DNA of 64,000 nucleotides. Origin: Papilionanthe hookeriana x Papilionanthe teres. Its lineage: Eukaryota; Streptophyta; Magnoliopsida; Asparagales; Orchidaceae. Position 1 is the first letter of the stretch. Each line of letters opens with the position of its first letter. Positions 18,887 through 30,091 of the stretch are shown in pieces. Location of the stretch: contig CM040430.1 of NCBI GenBank assembly GCA_022702705.1, positions 74,465,239 to 74,529,238 on the forward strand. The letters run 5' to 3'. The notes beneath the pieces were generated by a model that worked only from the letters and a program-made list of their open reading frames with translations, searched no databases and was not told the DNA's origin. Both the position numbers and the translations under genes were made by a program.

Positions 18887-21024
18887 AAATATGTCGGCGT
18901 ATTTTTTAGGTTTTGGTGTTTTATTTGGAAAAGGGGTCGCCTACAGAAATTGTCGGCGAATTTTAATTTAATTTAAATAAATAATTTGAAAAGTAGTATT
19001 TGATTTTGAAAATAATTTTAAATTTCAAAATTTTAAGATATGAAATCAAACTAATCTCACATCTCGAATAGTTTATATAAACGAGCGCCGCACTACAAAC
19101 CGTGTATCTATCACAAAGAATGGACATACTGCTTGATAATGAGGCTCGATTAAATAAACTAGAAAGGTTTGTGACATCCGTTTGGTCCGCGAACCAATTT
19201 TATAAGCCGACAAATTCCCTCGTTTAATATGAAAACATTAAACAGGGGTTTATATTACCCGGGTTCTTAAAATTCCCTATAAGGGCAAGCCCCTATAGTT
19301 AATTACATCTTAAGTGACGGGAATCACCTAAGAAAACTCTCGATAATAATCAATAGTTCTCGCTCTCGGGAAATTCAAAGTTTAAGTTTTCAATGGATTG
19401 AGTTTTGGAATTTCAATAGTGGAATGGATCAAATTTGGAACATTTTGTTTTGGGAATTCGAAGGAAGAAAGGTAGGAGAAATCACAGATTCGAAGCGAAC
19501 TTCGGTAATTTCCCGACTATCCTATTATTTGGCTTGAATTTAGGAAAGTCCTAATGTTTATTTAATGTTTTGATCTTGCCAATTTTAATTAGTTAGGACT
19601 TATATTTGTATTATAAAATCATACAAATAGCCTCGAAGATGTGAGGGTTTATGTCGTATCGGACGACTACCTCGGAGTCCTAAGACCGATTAGGGCTTAA
19701 TTTACATGACACAATCATGCAAATGCCTAACAAAGAGTTGAGGGTTTATGTTGCACTAGGCAAACTACCTCGAAATCCTATGGCTTGGTTATTTAATTCT
19801 AAGAAAAGTTTTGTTGAAGTAGATTCGGATTTTGCCGATGACGATGGCCGTGCTCGCCCACCATGCTCCGAGCTCCTTGTGGTTGCAGAGGTTTAGTTTT
19901 AGAAGTCATAAATCAGGAGATGAGAGAAGTGTTTGGTTTTAGAGAAAGTCTTAGTTTCCATGTGTCTTTAATATTTTAATTAAAACAGGTCTTAGAGTTG
20001 ATTAAACAGAACCGATTAAGATCCCACGGTTCCGTCATCCCGGCACCGTTATTTTCATCGAATTCACTTAGTCCAGATGAATTTGCTAAACTCAACTAAA
20101 TGAGTTCCGCACTTTCATTTAGACCGTGGGAAATCCCGTTAGCAACACGTGGGTTACATCATCCGAGGTATTCCCGATCATTCGACGAGACGTTTTAATT
20201 TAGTTGTAAGTGTAGTTTTGTTGTTCTGTTTGTGATTAAATTTTGAGTTATCTTATATTTTGAAATATTGTGGCGGTGAATTTTATCTTGTAATGACTTT
20301 TAATTTAGTTATGGGTTTCAGCTTTGGTTTCTCGTCCTAAAGGTGTAGGTTTTCATGCAATCGTTGTTTATCATGCAAGAAAAGTAAGTGCGATGCGATT
20401 AAATAAGTTGCAATAAAGTAATTTGCAATTAAAATAAAAGCATACTCGGAGGGTCTTCCCGTCATCCCAAGCTGCACTTAAAATACAATTTAGAGCATTT
20501 AAGCATTTGTAGCAATTTCCTAGGTAAAGCTAAGGGAAGGGTTATGGTTTTCTACCAAAATCCTAATCCTATAGCTAGTCATTCCTATGACGTCTAGGTC
20601 TTCAATTTTGGTTTTAAGGATGATTTTCTTCACCAAAGAACAACTAAGCTCAATTTGTTCTTAAGGGCATTCCATCATATTGAGGAAGTGTTTAAGACGA
20701 ATCTTAAACATCTTTTCAATATTTCAGGAATTGTCCTAAGTCCGAATGAATTTATCAGTGCAGTGAATTAATCATCCAGGGTGTTTAAGTTAAATTTTAT
20801 TTCTTGCTCAGTGAATTAGGATGTTTGAATATCCTTATGAATGAAGTGACATTTCATTTGATACTCCATTTAGGAGTTATAATAGTAAAAGCTCCTAAGG
20901 GCAAAACGATATTTAATGATTTGTGATTCAAATTTAAGTTCAAATTAATGATTTAAGTTTGGAATAGTGTTCAAGTTATTTTAGATTTATTTTTGAATTC
21001 TTCATGTCTTAGGTGATGTCATTA

Positions 21025-21243
21025 ATTCAATTTAATTTAATTTAATTTAATTTAGTTTGATTTTATTTAATTCAATTTAATTTAATTTAATTTAATTTAA
21101 TATGATTTAATTTAATTTTAATTTCATTTAATTTTAATTTAATTTAATATGATTTAATTTAATTTTAATTTCATTTAATTTTAATTTAATTTAATTTGTT
21201 TTAATTTAATTTAATTTAATTTAATTTAATTTAATATTTTATT
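21025..21243. repeat. AATTT microsatellite in LTR copy B
   Basis: Same unit and same interruptions as at 889-1106, so it predates the insertion of Tat-1. Confidence 0.9.
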
Positions 21244-23855
21244 TTAAAGGGATTTACTTTAAATAATTTTAGCTTTAATTTAATTTAATGATTAAATCTT
21301 TTAGCATTTTAAACCTTAAACTTGGATTATCATTTTAATTAAGGATTAAATATTATTAAGACAATTAATTTAGGGATTCTTAAATTAAAGAACAAACCTC
21401 TTCCTAATAACATCCCTATTTTAATAATTCCAATTTTATTATTCTTCCAAATTAATTAATTATTTTATTAAGGTTTATTTTAATTATTCTTAAAGTGTTT
21501 AGTAAGTTTCTAGCCTTCAATTATTTAAATTTCAATCATCCAAATCAGATTAAGATCAAATATTTTACTCTTTAATTTTATTAAGCCTAAAGTTTTAATT
21601 AAGGGTTAAATTTTTTAATTACCATTTTGCCCTTCAAGCTTAATAATTTCATAACTCACTAAATTGAGCTCAAATGAATTTGAAATTTTTATGTGACCTC
21701 ATTCATATGTCAATAAAGACATTAGAGGAGAAAATGTGATTTTTTTTGTATTTAATTTATTTATGTAATTATTTTTGGTGGAAAATAAGGATTTCCAAGG
21801 AAAATTTAATAATATGACCAAGGGAAAGTTTCTATCCTTAAGAAAATTATGGGACATTCCTAATGACCAGAGAACTACTTGGACCAATTTTTGTGATTTT
21901 TTTGAATTATATTTTATTTATTAAAATTATTTTAAGTTCTGGAGTATTAATTAATTTAAAAATAGAATATAAGTTGGAAAATGAATTTTATAATTTTTAA
22001 AATTCTCTCTGATATCAAGGATTCCAGAGAACCAAATTTTACAATTTTCTGATTTTTGTTTGATTTATTATAATTATTTTAATGAAAATGCTAGAAAATA
22101 CATTTTTTTTAATTTTAAAATTACCCTAGGGCTTTAAAATTTAATATCTCATTAAATAGACCTGAGAAAAATATGGGGTTTATTCCTAAGTGATTAAATT
22201 TGAAAATATGACATTTTGATGAATTTTATTATTTTTGTGATTTTTATTAATTTTTAATTATTAAAATATTAAAATAATACTAAAAAATTAACTTTTTTAG
22301 AAAATTGAAATTTTAATTTTCTTAAATTCCCCTGATATCAGAGAGGCTCCAAAACCAATTTGGTGAATTTTTGAAAGGTATTTTGAAAGTTATGAATTTT
22401 TAAAGTTTAAAATGACTAAATGGCTTAATCAACCCATTTAGTAGGGCTAACCAAGTCCAATTGACTTCAAATTTTTATGGTGGGTTCCTCTGATCCTAAA
22501 GGTCAGTGGAGAATTGATTTCAAGTCAATTTGATGTATAGTTAGCTCTAATTAATTAGGGGTCTATTTTGGGTGTTTAAGCCAATTAGGGTTATTTTGAG
22601 TGAATTAACTCAAGCCTTATTTTTCCTAGGGTTCTCTGGTCATAAGGAACATCACCAAATTTTCCTAGAATTTATTTCACAACATGCTAATTTTTGGAAT
22701 TAAAATAATCAAAACAGCCACATGAATTTGAAAAATCAGTAACTTCTCATAGGGATGGCCTCTGACCTTGAAAAATTCAGGGAATGTTCCCAAGTTCAGA
22801 GGCTTCAAAAGCCCTATGGTGTCATGCCATGGTGAATTGTATGAATGCATGGAGAATTAAAACAATGCAGGGAGTAAATAATTAATTAAAAATAAATTAC
22901 TGGACAAAATTAATTAATTTCTTTTCCACATTATTCTCCTCCGTTCACTGAGCAAGAGGGTATTTTTATTTTATTTTTGTGATTTTTCTACACAAAGATA
23001 TGGATTTTTGAAGTTTAGGGAATTAAATAAATCAGAAAAATCCTATTTTTCTACTTATCCGAGTCGGCGCCGCGTCAACCTTAGCATCTCCGAAGTGCCG
23101 CGTGGCGCGCTCCCATTCGACGCCGCCGCTTGAGTCAGCAGCCCGGGTCCCGCCTTCCGCGTATCATCTGCCGATCCGACCTAATCTGAGCCGTCCGTCC
23201 GCGCGTGTATTAAATGGACGGCATCCATTCATCGTCCCCAAGCGTCCTCACCCGTGAGCCGTCTACACTAAATCCCTAATATCTCACTCGATACTCAATG
23301 AATTTTTGTGTTCTTATGCTCTATGGATTCGTCTTGAAGAGACGAATACATCTATACGGTGATCATGCATTGAAATTAAAGCATTTGAAATGGAGAATCT
23401 CCAGAAGCTCGGGATGAAGAATTAGCTCATACCTTTGCTCAGAGAAGTGTGGCTTCAATCTGAGGGTTGTGTCACCTTCGATTGCGTCCCAGCAAGCTCC
23501 GGATGAAGTCTCCTGGTCTGATGAATTGCCTAGGTAGGATTTCGACCACAGCCGACCACAAAGCTTGGAGGCTGGAGCAACTGGGTGGCCTGGAGATGGG
23601 GCTTTTGCTGGTGGACACCTTCTCTTGGTCTGGTGAAGGTGTAGGACCAATCAATTTGAGGATTGATCCACCGTGGAGAAGTGTCCTGGTTTTGGGTGGA
23701 ATTTCGGTTGAGAAACTGGATTTTGTCAGTGGGGATTAGGGCAAATTGACACCGGGGATCAACTCGCTCTAAGGGTGAAGAAGGGTCCGGAACAATTTTG
23801 GCGGAGTTTCGGCAAGGTTTGTGCAACTCTCTTCTCATGGCCGTGAGGGGGTGGT

Positions 23856-23866
23856 GTTTAAATAGG
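23856..23866 (-). promoter_or_regulatory. Putative TATA box of LTR copy B
   Basis: CTATTTAAACA on the minus strand, in the same context as in copies A and C. Confidence 0.5.
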
Positions 23867-26210
23867 AGAGGGTGGAGGGCCTCCCAGGGAGAGTTAGGGC
23901 TTTGGATCACCTGCTCTGGGCATGGGAAGAACAGCCACAATGGCCACTGGGGATGGGGCAGCTCAGCAGGTGAGAATTCCAAAGTTGGCTCACATGTGAG
24001 CTCTCGGCCATGGTGTTTTCCGGCGACTGGGGTGGCTGGCCGGCAGGCAAGGGTCACCCTCGTGGTCAGGTGGGTCAGGGCTGGGTGTTTGTGCAAGCAA
24101 TTGGCAATGGCCAAGTGTAAAAGGCTTGGATTAGAATGGAATGGGAGAGGGCTCATTTTGGCTCAAATTGGTCAACCCCTCCATTTGGGCTAGGTGCACC
24201 ACCCAAGGCTTTGTTTAGGCCGAATAGAAAGTGATTTAGGTCAGCTTAATCAGTGGGGAATGGTCACCATCCAAGTACAATTAAGCTTAAGCAAGATTTA
24301 GTGGAATCATGGGAGTGGTTAATCACCTTTAGGAATTAAGGAAAGAGTCTCCTCCTTTTGCCCAAAATGGCATGGTGACATGTAAAGAGGCTCTCATGGC
24401 TTTCATGTGGCTCATGCATGGCTTCATGGCTCACCTTTGGCTTGGGAAAAGTCAAGTCAATTTCATGGAAATGGATTTAAGAAAAATTTTGGTATTTAGG
24501 GGTGATTTGGCATGAGGCTTGATTTGGAATTATTTGATGATGGGATTATAACTTAGGGAATGGCTTTGATTAAATGGATGGCAAATGGGAATGTCATGTG
24601 GGCTTTAGGGCCAATTTTGGGCTTTTGTATTTGGTGGAAATGGGCTTTTAGGAAGGTTTAGGGAAGTGGGCTTTTGGATTTTAAAATGGATTTTAGGATG
24701 GAATTTTAGTAAAGGCTTGAGCCAAATAATTGTTGGGTTTAGCTCATGGATGTGTCATGAGTGACTTGGAGCAAATTGGGAGTGATTTGGGTTTGAATTG
24801 GGTTGAATTTGGGCTTCTTTGGTGAATGAGCCAATATAGGTCAAATTGGGCTAACTTGGGCCAATGTTGGGCTAGGGTTGAAATTGATGTAAAATTAATG
24901 TTGGGAAATGTTTTTGGGAGTGTTTCAAAGAGGTTTTGACTTTGGTTGGGCTTTGATTTTGGGGTTTGGGCTTATTTGGGTTAGGTTTGGGTTTAGGTCA
25001 AAATTGGGCTTTTTGATTTTGGGTTGAATTTGAATAGGGTTTGGGTCAAAATCTTGGGCAAATCATGTTAGTGTTTTATTTATGGGGATGTTAAGGAAGG
25101 TTTAGAAAAGATTTGGGGTTAATTGGAGTTGAATCGGGTGAGTTTGGGCTAAGTTTGGGTCATGGGTCCAAATTGGGCTTTAAGGCCAAAAGTGAAATTG
25201 GATCCCAATGCTAATCAAATTGGACTTGGATTTGGTCTAGATTGGTGTTGGGGATGTTGAATTGAAGTTTAGAATTGAATTGGACCAGAATTTGGGTCAA
25301 TCGGGTAGGTTTGGTTCGACATTGGGTTCACTTTGGGTTAAAATGGGTCAAATTGGGGGTTTTGATAAAAGTGGGGTAAATTGACAAAATTGGGCCATGG
25401 TGTAGTTGATTTTTTGGAATTTTCTGGGAATTTTCTGAATTTTTGGATTTTTTGGCTAAGAGGGGCATTTTGGGTATTTGGAGGGTATTGGGGGTATTTT
25501 TGGAATTTTTGGTATTTTTGGGTATGGATGATCAATTTGATTGGTGAGGAAATATTTAGGATTGCTCTTGAGGATTTTTGGGTGATTTAGGTGATTTTAG
25601 AAAATTTGGGTAATTTCAAGGGTTTTGGGTAGGCTAGGTGGGTGTAGGGTCCCGGGAGTCAAAAATTGAAAATTTGGAAAATTGAAGATTGGGTGAATGT
25701 AAGTGGAATGAAATCATTTTTGTTGAGCCATGAAGCCACATTAAGCCCACATGAGCCATGAAGGGACTCATTTGAGGCATACACTATGTTGTTCCTAACC
25801 CTCTTAGCCAAGGGCTTAGGGGTTAAGGACCATCCATGTGAATGACCTTCATGAGTCAGGAGGTCAAGTTGGGTAGGGTGTGGTTTCAAGAGGTGTGTGA
25901 AAGTGTAGTGCACAGGTGTAGTGTGTGTGCAAGTCAACCCTTCACCAGACCAGGCCACCCAGGGCAGTCCTAAGGCCAAAGAGTCCTATAGGAACTCATC
26001 CTTTAAACTTCCACATTTGATCCCAACCCTCGAGGTGATTAGGGGTTTACAATCAAGTTTGTGGAGTTTGCGTGGGAGTTAAGAAGTGGTTTGAATTTCT
26101 AAGTGGTGGGTCCCAATTCTAATCCTCTAAGATAGTCAAAGGAAAAGCCTAAGGCTAGATCCTAAGTACTAAAGAGAAAAGAGAAGACCTCATCAAAAAT
26201 GAGGTCAACA

Positions 26211-26560
26211 GCAATATCTGTGCCCCAACATTCAAACGGCCACGACGCAATTGTCAGATGTAGCACATTTGGAGGTTGATGTAGAACCACTCCATGCACT
26301 TGGCACTGGTGACAACTTTTGGCAATCTTCATGCACTCGATCATCATTGAGGGCTAGTAGTACCCTAGTCTTTTAATCTTCATTTTCATTTTCGGACCCG
26401 ACTGATGAGCACTGCAAAGTCCATAGTGTACTTCTTTAACAATTTCACGAGCCTCGGACCCGCTCAGGCACCTTAGCCACATCTGATCAAAAGACCTTCT
26501 GTATAATGCATTGTTTATTAATGCGTAAGACAGAGTTCTTTTCTTGATTTGATGGGCTAA
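26211..26560 (-). pseudogene. pol: Integrase N-terminal fragment of Tat-2
   Basis: Only the zinc-binding domain and the first residues of the core remain. The frame reads MKIAKSCHQCQVHGVVLHQP, then SWPFECWGTDIA, and runs directly into LTR sequence at 26210. The matching region of Tat-1 is 10900-11150. The first catalytic aspartate is the last recognisable active-site residue; the other two catalytic residues must lie on the far side of the Tat-1 insertion. Confidence 0.85.
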
Positions 26561-26581
26561 TGACTTATCGTCCGGTAGGTT

Positions 26582-27106
26582 TCATGTTTGCAAACAGTCT
26601 ATTAAAGGCTGCCGCCAATCCTCTGCATTTTCTGTCACCGCTGCAACTGATTCTTCTTCCTCTTCTGATCTGTGTATTGTATCCATGCCGAGCTGCGAGA
26701 GAACATGTCGTCCCTGAACTGTCATTTCAACTGACTCATCCTGTAAGCAGGCAAATGCTTTTGCAAGGCGGGCTAACGCATCTGCAAGAGTATTTTCTCT
26801 CCTGGGAATCTTGTAGATCGTTACATTCGGATGTTGCTCCAATAGTTTCATGGCATACTGAAAGTACTGCTCGAGCCTTGGTTTCAAAATTCTGTACTGT
26901 CCGGCAATCTGCTGAATGATCAACTGCGAATCTCCGTAGATGTTGATATCTGTTATACCCATCTGAATGGTTAATTCCAATCCTGTTATGAGGGCTTCGT
27001 ATTCTGCTTTGTTATTTGTACACGATTCTATTAGGTGGTGGGAGTATCTTAACATCCCCCGCTCCGGTGTTATAAAGATTAGTCCGATTCCTACCTTACT
27101 GGGCAC
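26582..27106 (-). CDS. pol: Archaeal-type RNase H of Tat-2
   Basis: Counterpart of Tat-1 11180-11935 and close to it in sequence. It shows CTNNKAEYEALITGL, INIYGDSQLIIQQIAGQY and NTLADALARLAKAF. The catalytic glutamate motif reads NNKAEYEAL (NNEAEYEAL in Tat-1), so the residue at that position is changed. The N-terminal ELYFDGASS lies just upstream in a shifted frame (about 27131-27180). The domain removes RNA from hybrids during cDNA synthesis in the active family. Confidence 0.88.
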   Translation of the reverse strand: MPSKVGIGLIFITPERGMLRYSHHLIESCTNNKAEYEALITGLELTIQMGITDINIYGDSQLIIQQIAGQYRILKPRLEQYFQYAMKLLEQHPNVTIYKIPRRENTLADALARLAKAFACLQDESVEMTVQGRHVLSQLGMDTIHRSEEEEESVAAVTENAEDWRQPLIDCLQT

Positions 27107-27130
27107 TATCGTTAGCGATTCTCTGTCTTT

Positions 27131-27650
27131 CTATGGTGAAGATGCTCCATCGAAGTACAATTCCCAACACTGATCATCGGGATCTTGTAAGCTCATTATC
27201 TGCTCGTCTGGCAAGTCGTCATTGAGAGGCGATTCTGCCGGCAAAGGATGTGCTGCGAGGAAGTCTGCTAGGACTTGTCCTTTTACGTCACAAAGAGGAA
27301 CAAAAGTTATGTCGAATTGCAATAGTATCATCGACCACCTAGCAAGTCTGCCAGAAAGCGTCGGGCAGGTCATTAAATATTGCAACGGATTAACTTTCGA
27401 AATAAGGTTGACCTTATGAGAAAGCATGTAATGCTTGAGCTTTTGAGCGGCGAAGATCAGGGCCAAACAATGCTTCTCAATTGGAGGGTACTTTACTTCC
27501 GTCAGAATCAGACGACGACTTAAGCAGTAGAGTGCATTTTCTTTACCCTCGTCATTGACCTAGGCTAATAGGGCTCCAAGAGAGTCATCTAAAGCCGCGG
27601 TATAAAATATCAACGGTCTACCTGAGACTGGGGCTGCTAAGACAGAAGGT
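27131..27650 (-). pseudogene. pol: Decayed first RNase H and tether of Tat-2
   Basis: The readable part (27131-27466) starts MALIFAAQKLKHYMLSHKVN and continues through LARWSMILLQFDITFVP and KGQVLADFLAAHPLP to ELYFDGASS, the start of the second RNase H. Upstream, FYTAALDDSLGALLA takes the place of the catalytic strand, with a stop next to it. The domain is inactive by sequence in both Tat copies, as expected for the lineage. Confidence 0.8.
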
Positions 27651-28403
27651 ATCATTAGATATTGCTTAATGTCCTTGAAGGCCCTTTGACATTTCTCTTC
27701 CCAAAAGAATTTGGCGTCCTTTTTAATTAATGCCGAGAAGGGCTGACACCTACCTAACAAATTCGAGATAAAGCGTCGAAGATATGCCAACTTCCCTTGA
27801 AAGGATCGTAGTTGTTTCAAAGTTTTAGGAGGCGGCATTTCTAAGATAGCTTTAATCTTCTCTGGATCGATTTCAATTCCACGATGTCGAACAACAAATC
27901 CTAAGAATTTCCCAGAGGTGACGCCGAAGGCGCATTTCAAGGGATTCATCTTAAGGTTATATTGTCTTAACCGCTCGAAAACAATTCTCAAATCATACAA
28001 GTGATCTTCTTTTAGTTTGCTTTTGATGACCACATCATCTACGTAAGCACTCGACTTGGTTGTGAATGAGATCATCAAAAATTCTTGTCATTGCTCGTTG
28101 ATAGGTTGCTCCTGCGTTCTTTAATCCAAACGGCATCACTGTGTAGCAGTATACTCCAATTGGTGTTCTGATGGTTGTAAGCTTTTCATCTTCTGGTGCC
28201 ATCTTTATCTGGTTATATCCCGATGATCCATCCATGAAAGAAAAGATTTCATGTGTTGAAGCAATGTCGATCATCAATTCTGGAATTGGTAGCGGGAATT
28301 CATCCTTTGGACATGCTTTATTCAAATCTCTGAAATCCACATTCTTTTTTCTGACTGGTACCACATTGGCTAACCAAGTCGGGTAATTGTTCTTCATGAA
28401 CAA
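27560..28403 (-). pseudogene. pol: Reverse transcriptase of Tat-2
   Basis: Two overlapping frames cover the core. 28403-28035 has FRDLNKACPKDEFPLPIPEL, EIFSFMDGSSGYNQIKMAPE and CYTVMPFGLKNAGATYQRAM. 28078-27560 has the catalytic AYVDDVVIKSKL, LKMNPLKCAFGVTSGKFLGF and the thumb motif MPPPKTLKQLRSFQGKLAYL. A single frame change near 28060 separates them, and another near 28330 disrupts the first fingers motif. This RT is better preserved than the Tat-1 copy although the element is older. Confidence 0.9.
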
Positions 28404-28893
28404 ATTTAGCGTTTTTTAGCTTCTTAACTTCTGCTATAACTTGTTGTTCAATCTCTAGACGCATTGTTCTCGGAGCTTGTCTAACTGGAACGTCAGTGGG
28501 ATCCACTCCTAACTTGTGAACTGTGACCTCTGGAGCTAATCCCGGCATTTCATCATAACTCCAAGCAAAACAGTCCTTGAATTCCATCAATAGCTTGATT
28601 ATCTCTTCAGAGTCTTCTTTATTGAGTAAGAAGCTAACAAAGGTCGGCCTAGGCTCTTCGCTAGTACCTAATTTAACTTCCATTAACTCGTTTATTGTAG
28701 ATTTAATTTCTTCTTCGAATTCTGGCGGAGCATCTCCGATTGCCAGATCTTCGAGATCTTCTGAGGCTTCCACGTAGTCTTCATTAGGCTCGCAAGTGAC
28801 AACCAAGCAAAATCCCGTATCGTCAGCTGATCCTACCGTGTCGAATCCGAGACCATGTTTCGAATTGGGAGGCCGACTGGCATTGTTCCACAA
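28318..28893 (-). CDS. pol: Linker between RG-rich spacer and RT, Tat-2
   Basis: A 191-residue open frame upstream of the RT core: an acidic region (DLEDLAIGDAPPEFEEEIKS), then FVSFLLNKEDSEEIIKLLME, KDCFAWSYDEMPGLAPEVTV and VPVRQAPRTMRLEIEQQVIA. The last blocks are the standard lead into plant gypsy RT (FAWS.DEMPG). The tail runs out of frame into RT at about 28340. Confidence 0.85.
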   Translation of the reverse strand: MWNNASRPPNSKHGLGFDTVGSADDTGFCLVVTCEPNEDYVEASEDLEDLAIGDAPPEFEEEIKSTINELMEVKLGTSEEPRPTFVSFLLNKEDSEEIIKLLMEFKDCFAWSYDEMPGLAPEVTVHKLGVDPTDVPVRQAPRTMRLEIEQQVIAEVKKLKNAKFVHEEQLPDLVSQCGTSQKKECGFQRFE

Positions 28894-28977
28894 TTTTTCA
28901 AAGTGTTGTTATTAACCTTTTGTCCATCGTCGAGGTAAGACACCACGTTAAATTAAATTTTGAACACAGGGAGAGTA

Positions 28978-29680
28978 TCACTCAAAAGGCAGTTCTATTA
29001 ATTCAGAAGAAGTAACATCTTCAAGTTGTACATTATTTTCAGCTCTGGAAGAAGAAGCACCATGGTAGAACTTGATCGGTTTAGTACCACCACCATGCAC
29101 TTCCTTGACCACCATACCCTCGATCTTATTAGAATGGATCGGGGTCAGGGTCATAGTATGCACATAGTGGTTAATCTTCTCGTACATTGCTTTGTATTCT
29201 TCATTCTTTTCATCTTCGAGAGAGATCTTGAACTGGGGTTTCATTTGGTCTACTGTTGCTGCTTCTTTCTTGATTTCTTCTTCTTCTTCAGAGCTATTCT
29301 CCCAATCAACATCGATGACCGGTTTCGTTTGTTCAACTATTCCACCGTTTCTTCCACGACCTCATCCCCGGCCTCGACCTCGGGTGCGAGTTCTGGAGAA
29401 ACCTTCACCATCTCACCGTAAGGGAGTGGTGAATAACAGTTGAACAAGAATTTTAGGTTCTCTGTCGTCTCGTGCTTCTTTTTCTTGATTTGGTATGGCA
29501 TTTCTGGAGAAGACAGTTTTCTTTGGGGGTGCATAATGGGCTGCATCTTCATGGATTCCGATTTCATGCACGGAGAATGGTTGCAAATCACCTTTGATAC
29601 ACTGTTCTTGTCCTCCTTCATAGTACTTTATACACTAGTGTAGAGACGACGGTACCATCCGGTTCTCATGGATCCATGGC
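28978..29680 (-). pseudogene. pol: RG-rich spacer between protease and RT, Tat-2
   Basis: Counterpart of Tat-1 13706-14300. It reads HYVHTMTLTPIHSNKIEGMV and an acidic EEEEIKKE-like stretch. The arginine-glycine box is visible as the complement of the purine-rich stretch near 29360-29390 but is out of frame. Two or more frame changes break the copy. Confidence 0.65.
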
Positions 29681-29689
29681 CGGCCCAGT

Positions 29690-30091
29690 AGAGCATTGAA
29701 TGATGTCTCAGAATCAATTATGTGGAACTTTACGGTTGTCTTGGCTAATTCACCAATCTTCATTAATAGTGTTATCGATCCAAGAGCTCTTTCTCCTTTC
29801 TGGGTCAAGCCTCTTAAGCATCATCTTGTCTGCCTCGAGATCACGGGCATCAATCTCTAAATAGGCTAGCGTTCGAAGGTTCATTATATTAATTGACGCT
29901 CCTGGATCAACTAGCACCCTGGAGAGTGTGAACTTTCCAATACTGACTGAAATGTACAACGCTCGATTGTGATCTACTGTTCCAAGTAGTAAATCATCAT
30001 CTGTGAAGGTAACACCGCGCTGTCCTTTCAATGAGCAAACCTCGTCGAAGGAATTACCGACCATTCGAGCTAAGCAAATTTCTCGGATCAA
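29690..30091 (-). pseudogene. pol: Aspartic protease of Tat-2
   Basis: The frame 30091-29750 shows VCSLKGQRGVTFTDDDLLLG, ALYISVSIGKFTLSRVLVDP with the active-site VDPGASINIMN, and AYLEIDARDLEADKM. The second half is frameshifted near 29810, so the LGRPWIH-type block follows in another phase. It processes the polyprotein in active relatives. Confidence 0.8.

Larger units (their letters stand above)
1..26210 (-). mobile_element. Tat-1: Tat/Ogre-type Ty3/gypsy LTR retrotransposon with an extra AlkB ORF
   Basis: This is a minus-strand LTR retrotransposon. Its 5' LTR lies at 18892-26210, its internal region at 6101-18891, and its 3' LTR starts before the window and ends at 6100. The order ORF1, gag, protease, RT, RNase H, second RNase H, integrase, very long LTRs and a tRNA-Arg-type PBS fits the Tat/Ogre lineage. 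The two LTRs look about 98% identical by eye in the stretches I compared, so the insertion is young. The right LTR end (26210, ...CA on the plus strand) abuts the integrase of the older Tat-2 exactly, so Tat-1 inserted there. The expected TSD is GCAAT at 26211-26215, but its partner lies outside the window. Confidence 0.9.
18892..26210 (-). repeat. 5' LTR of Tat-1 (LTR copy B, about 7.3 kb, complete)
   Basis: It starts TGTCGGC on the plus strand at 18892, a few bases beyond the PBS, and ends ...GTCAACA at 26210. It therefore reads TGTTGACC...GCCGACA on the sense strand, with the TG...CA ends of LTRs. It contains an AATTT microsatellite (21025-21243), a GC-rich island (about 23060-23270), a TATA-like box (23856-23866), the G+T-rich U3 stretch (about 24460-25640) and the terminal hairpin (26186-26206). 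It is longer than most known plant LTRs. Confidence 0.9.

Noticed and set aside
29334..29400. Possible CRISPR-like or short palindromic repeat in purine/pyrimidine-rich DNA
   Set aside because: It is the coding sequence of the RG-rich box (repeated CGN-GGN codons), not a spaced repeat array.
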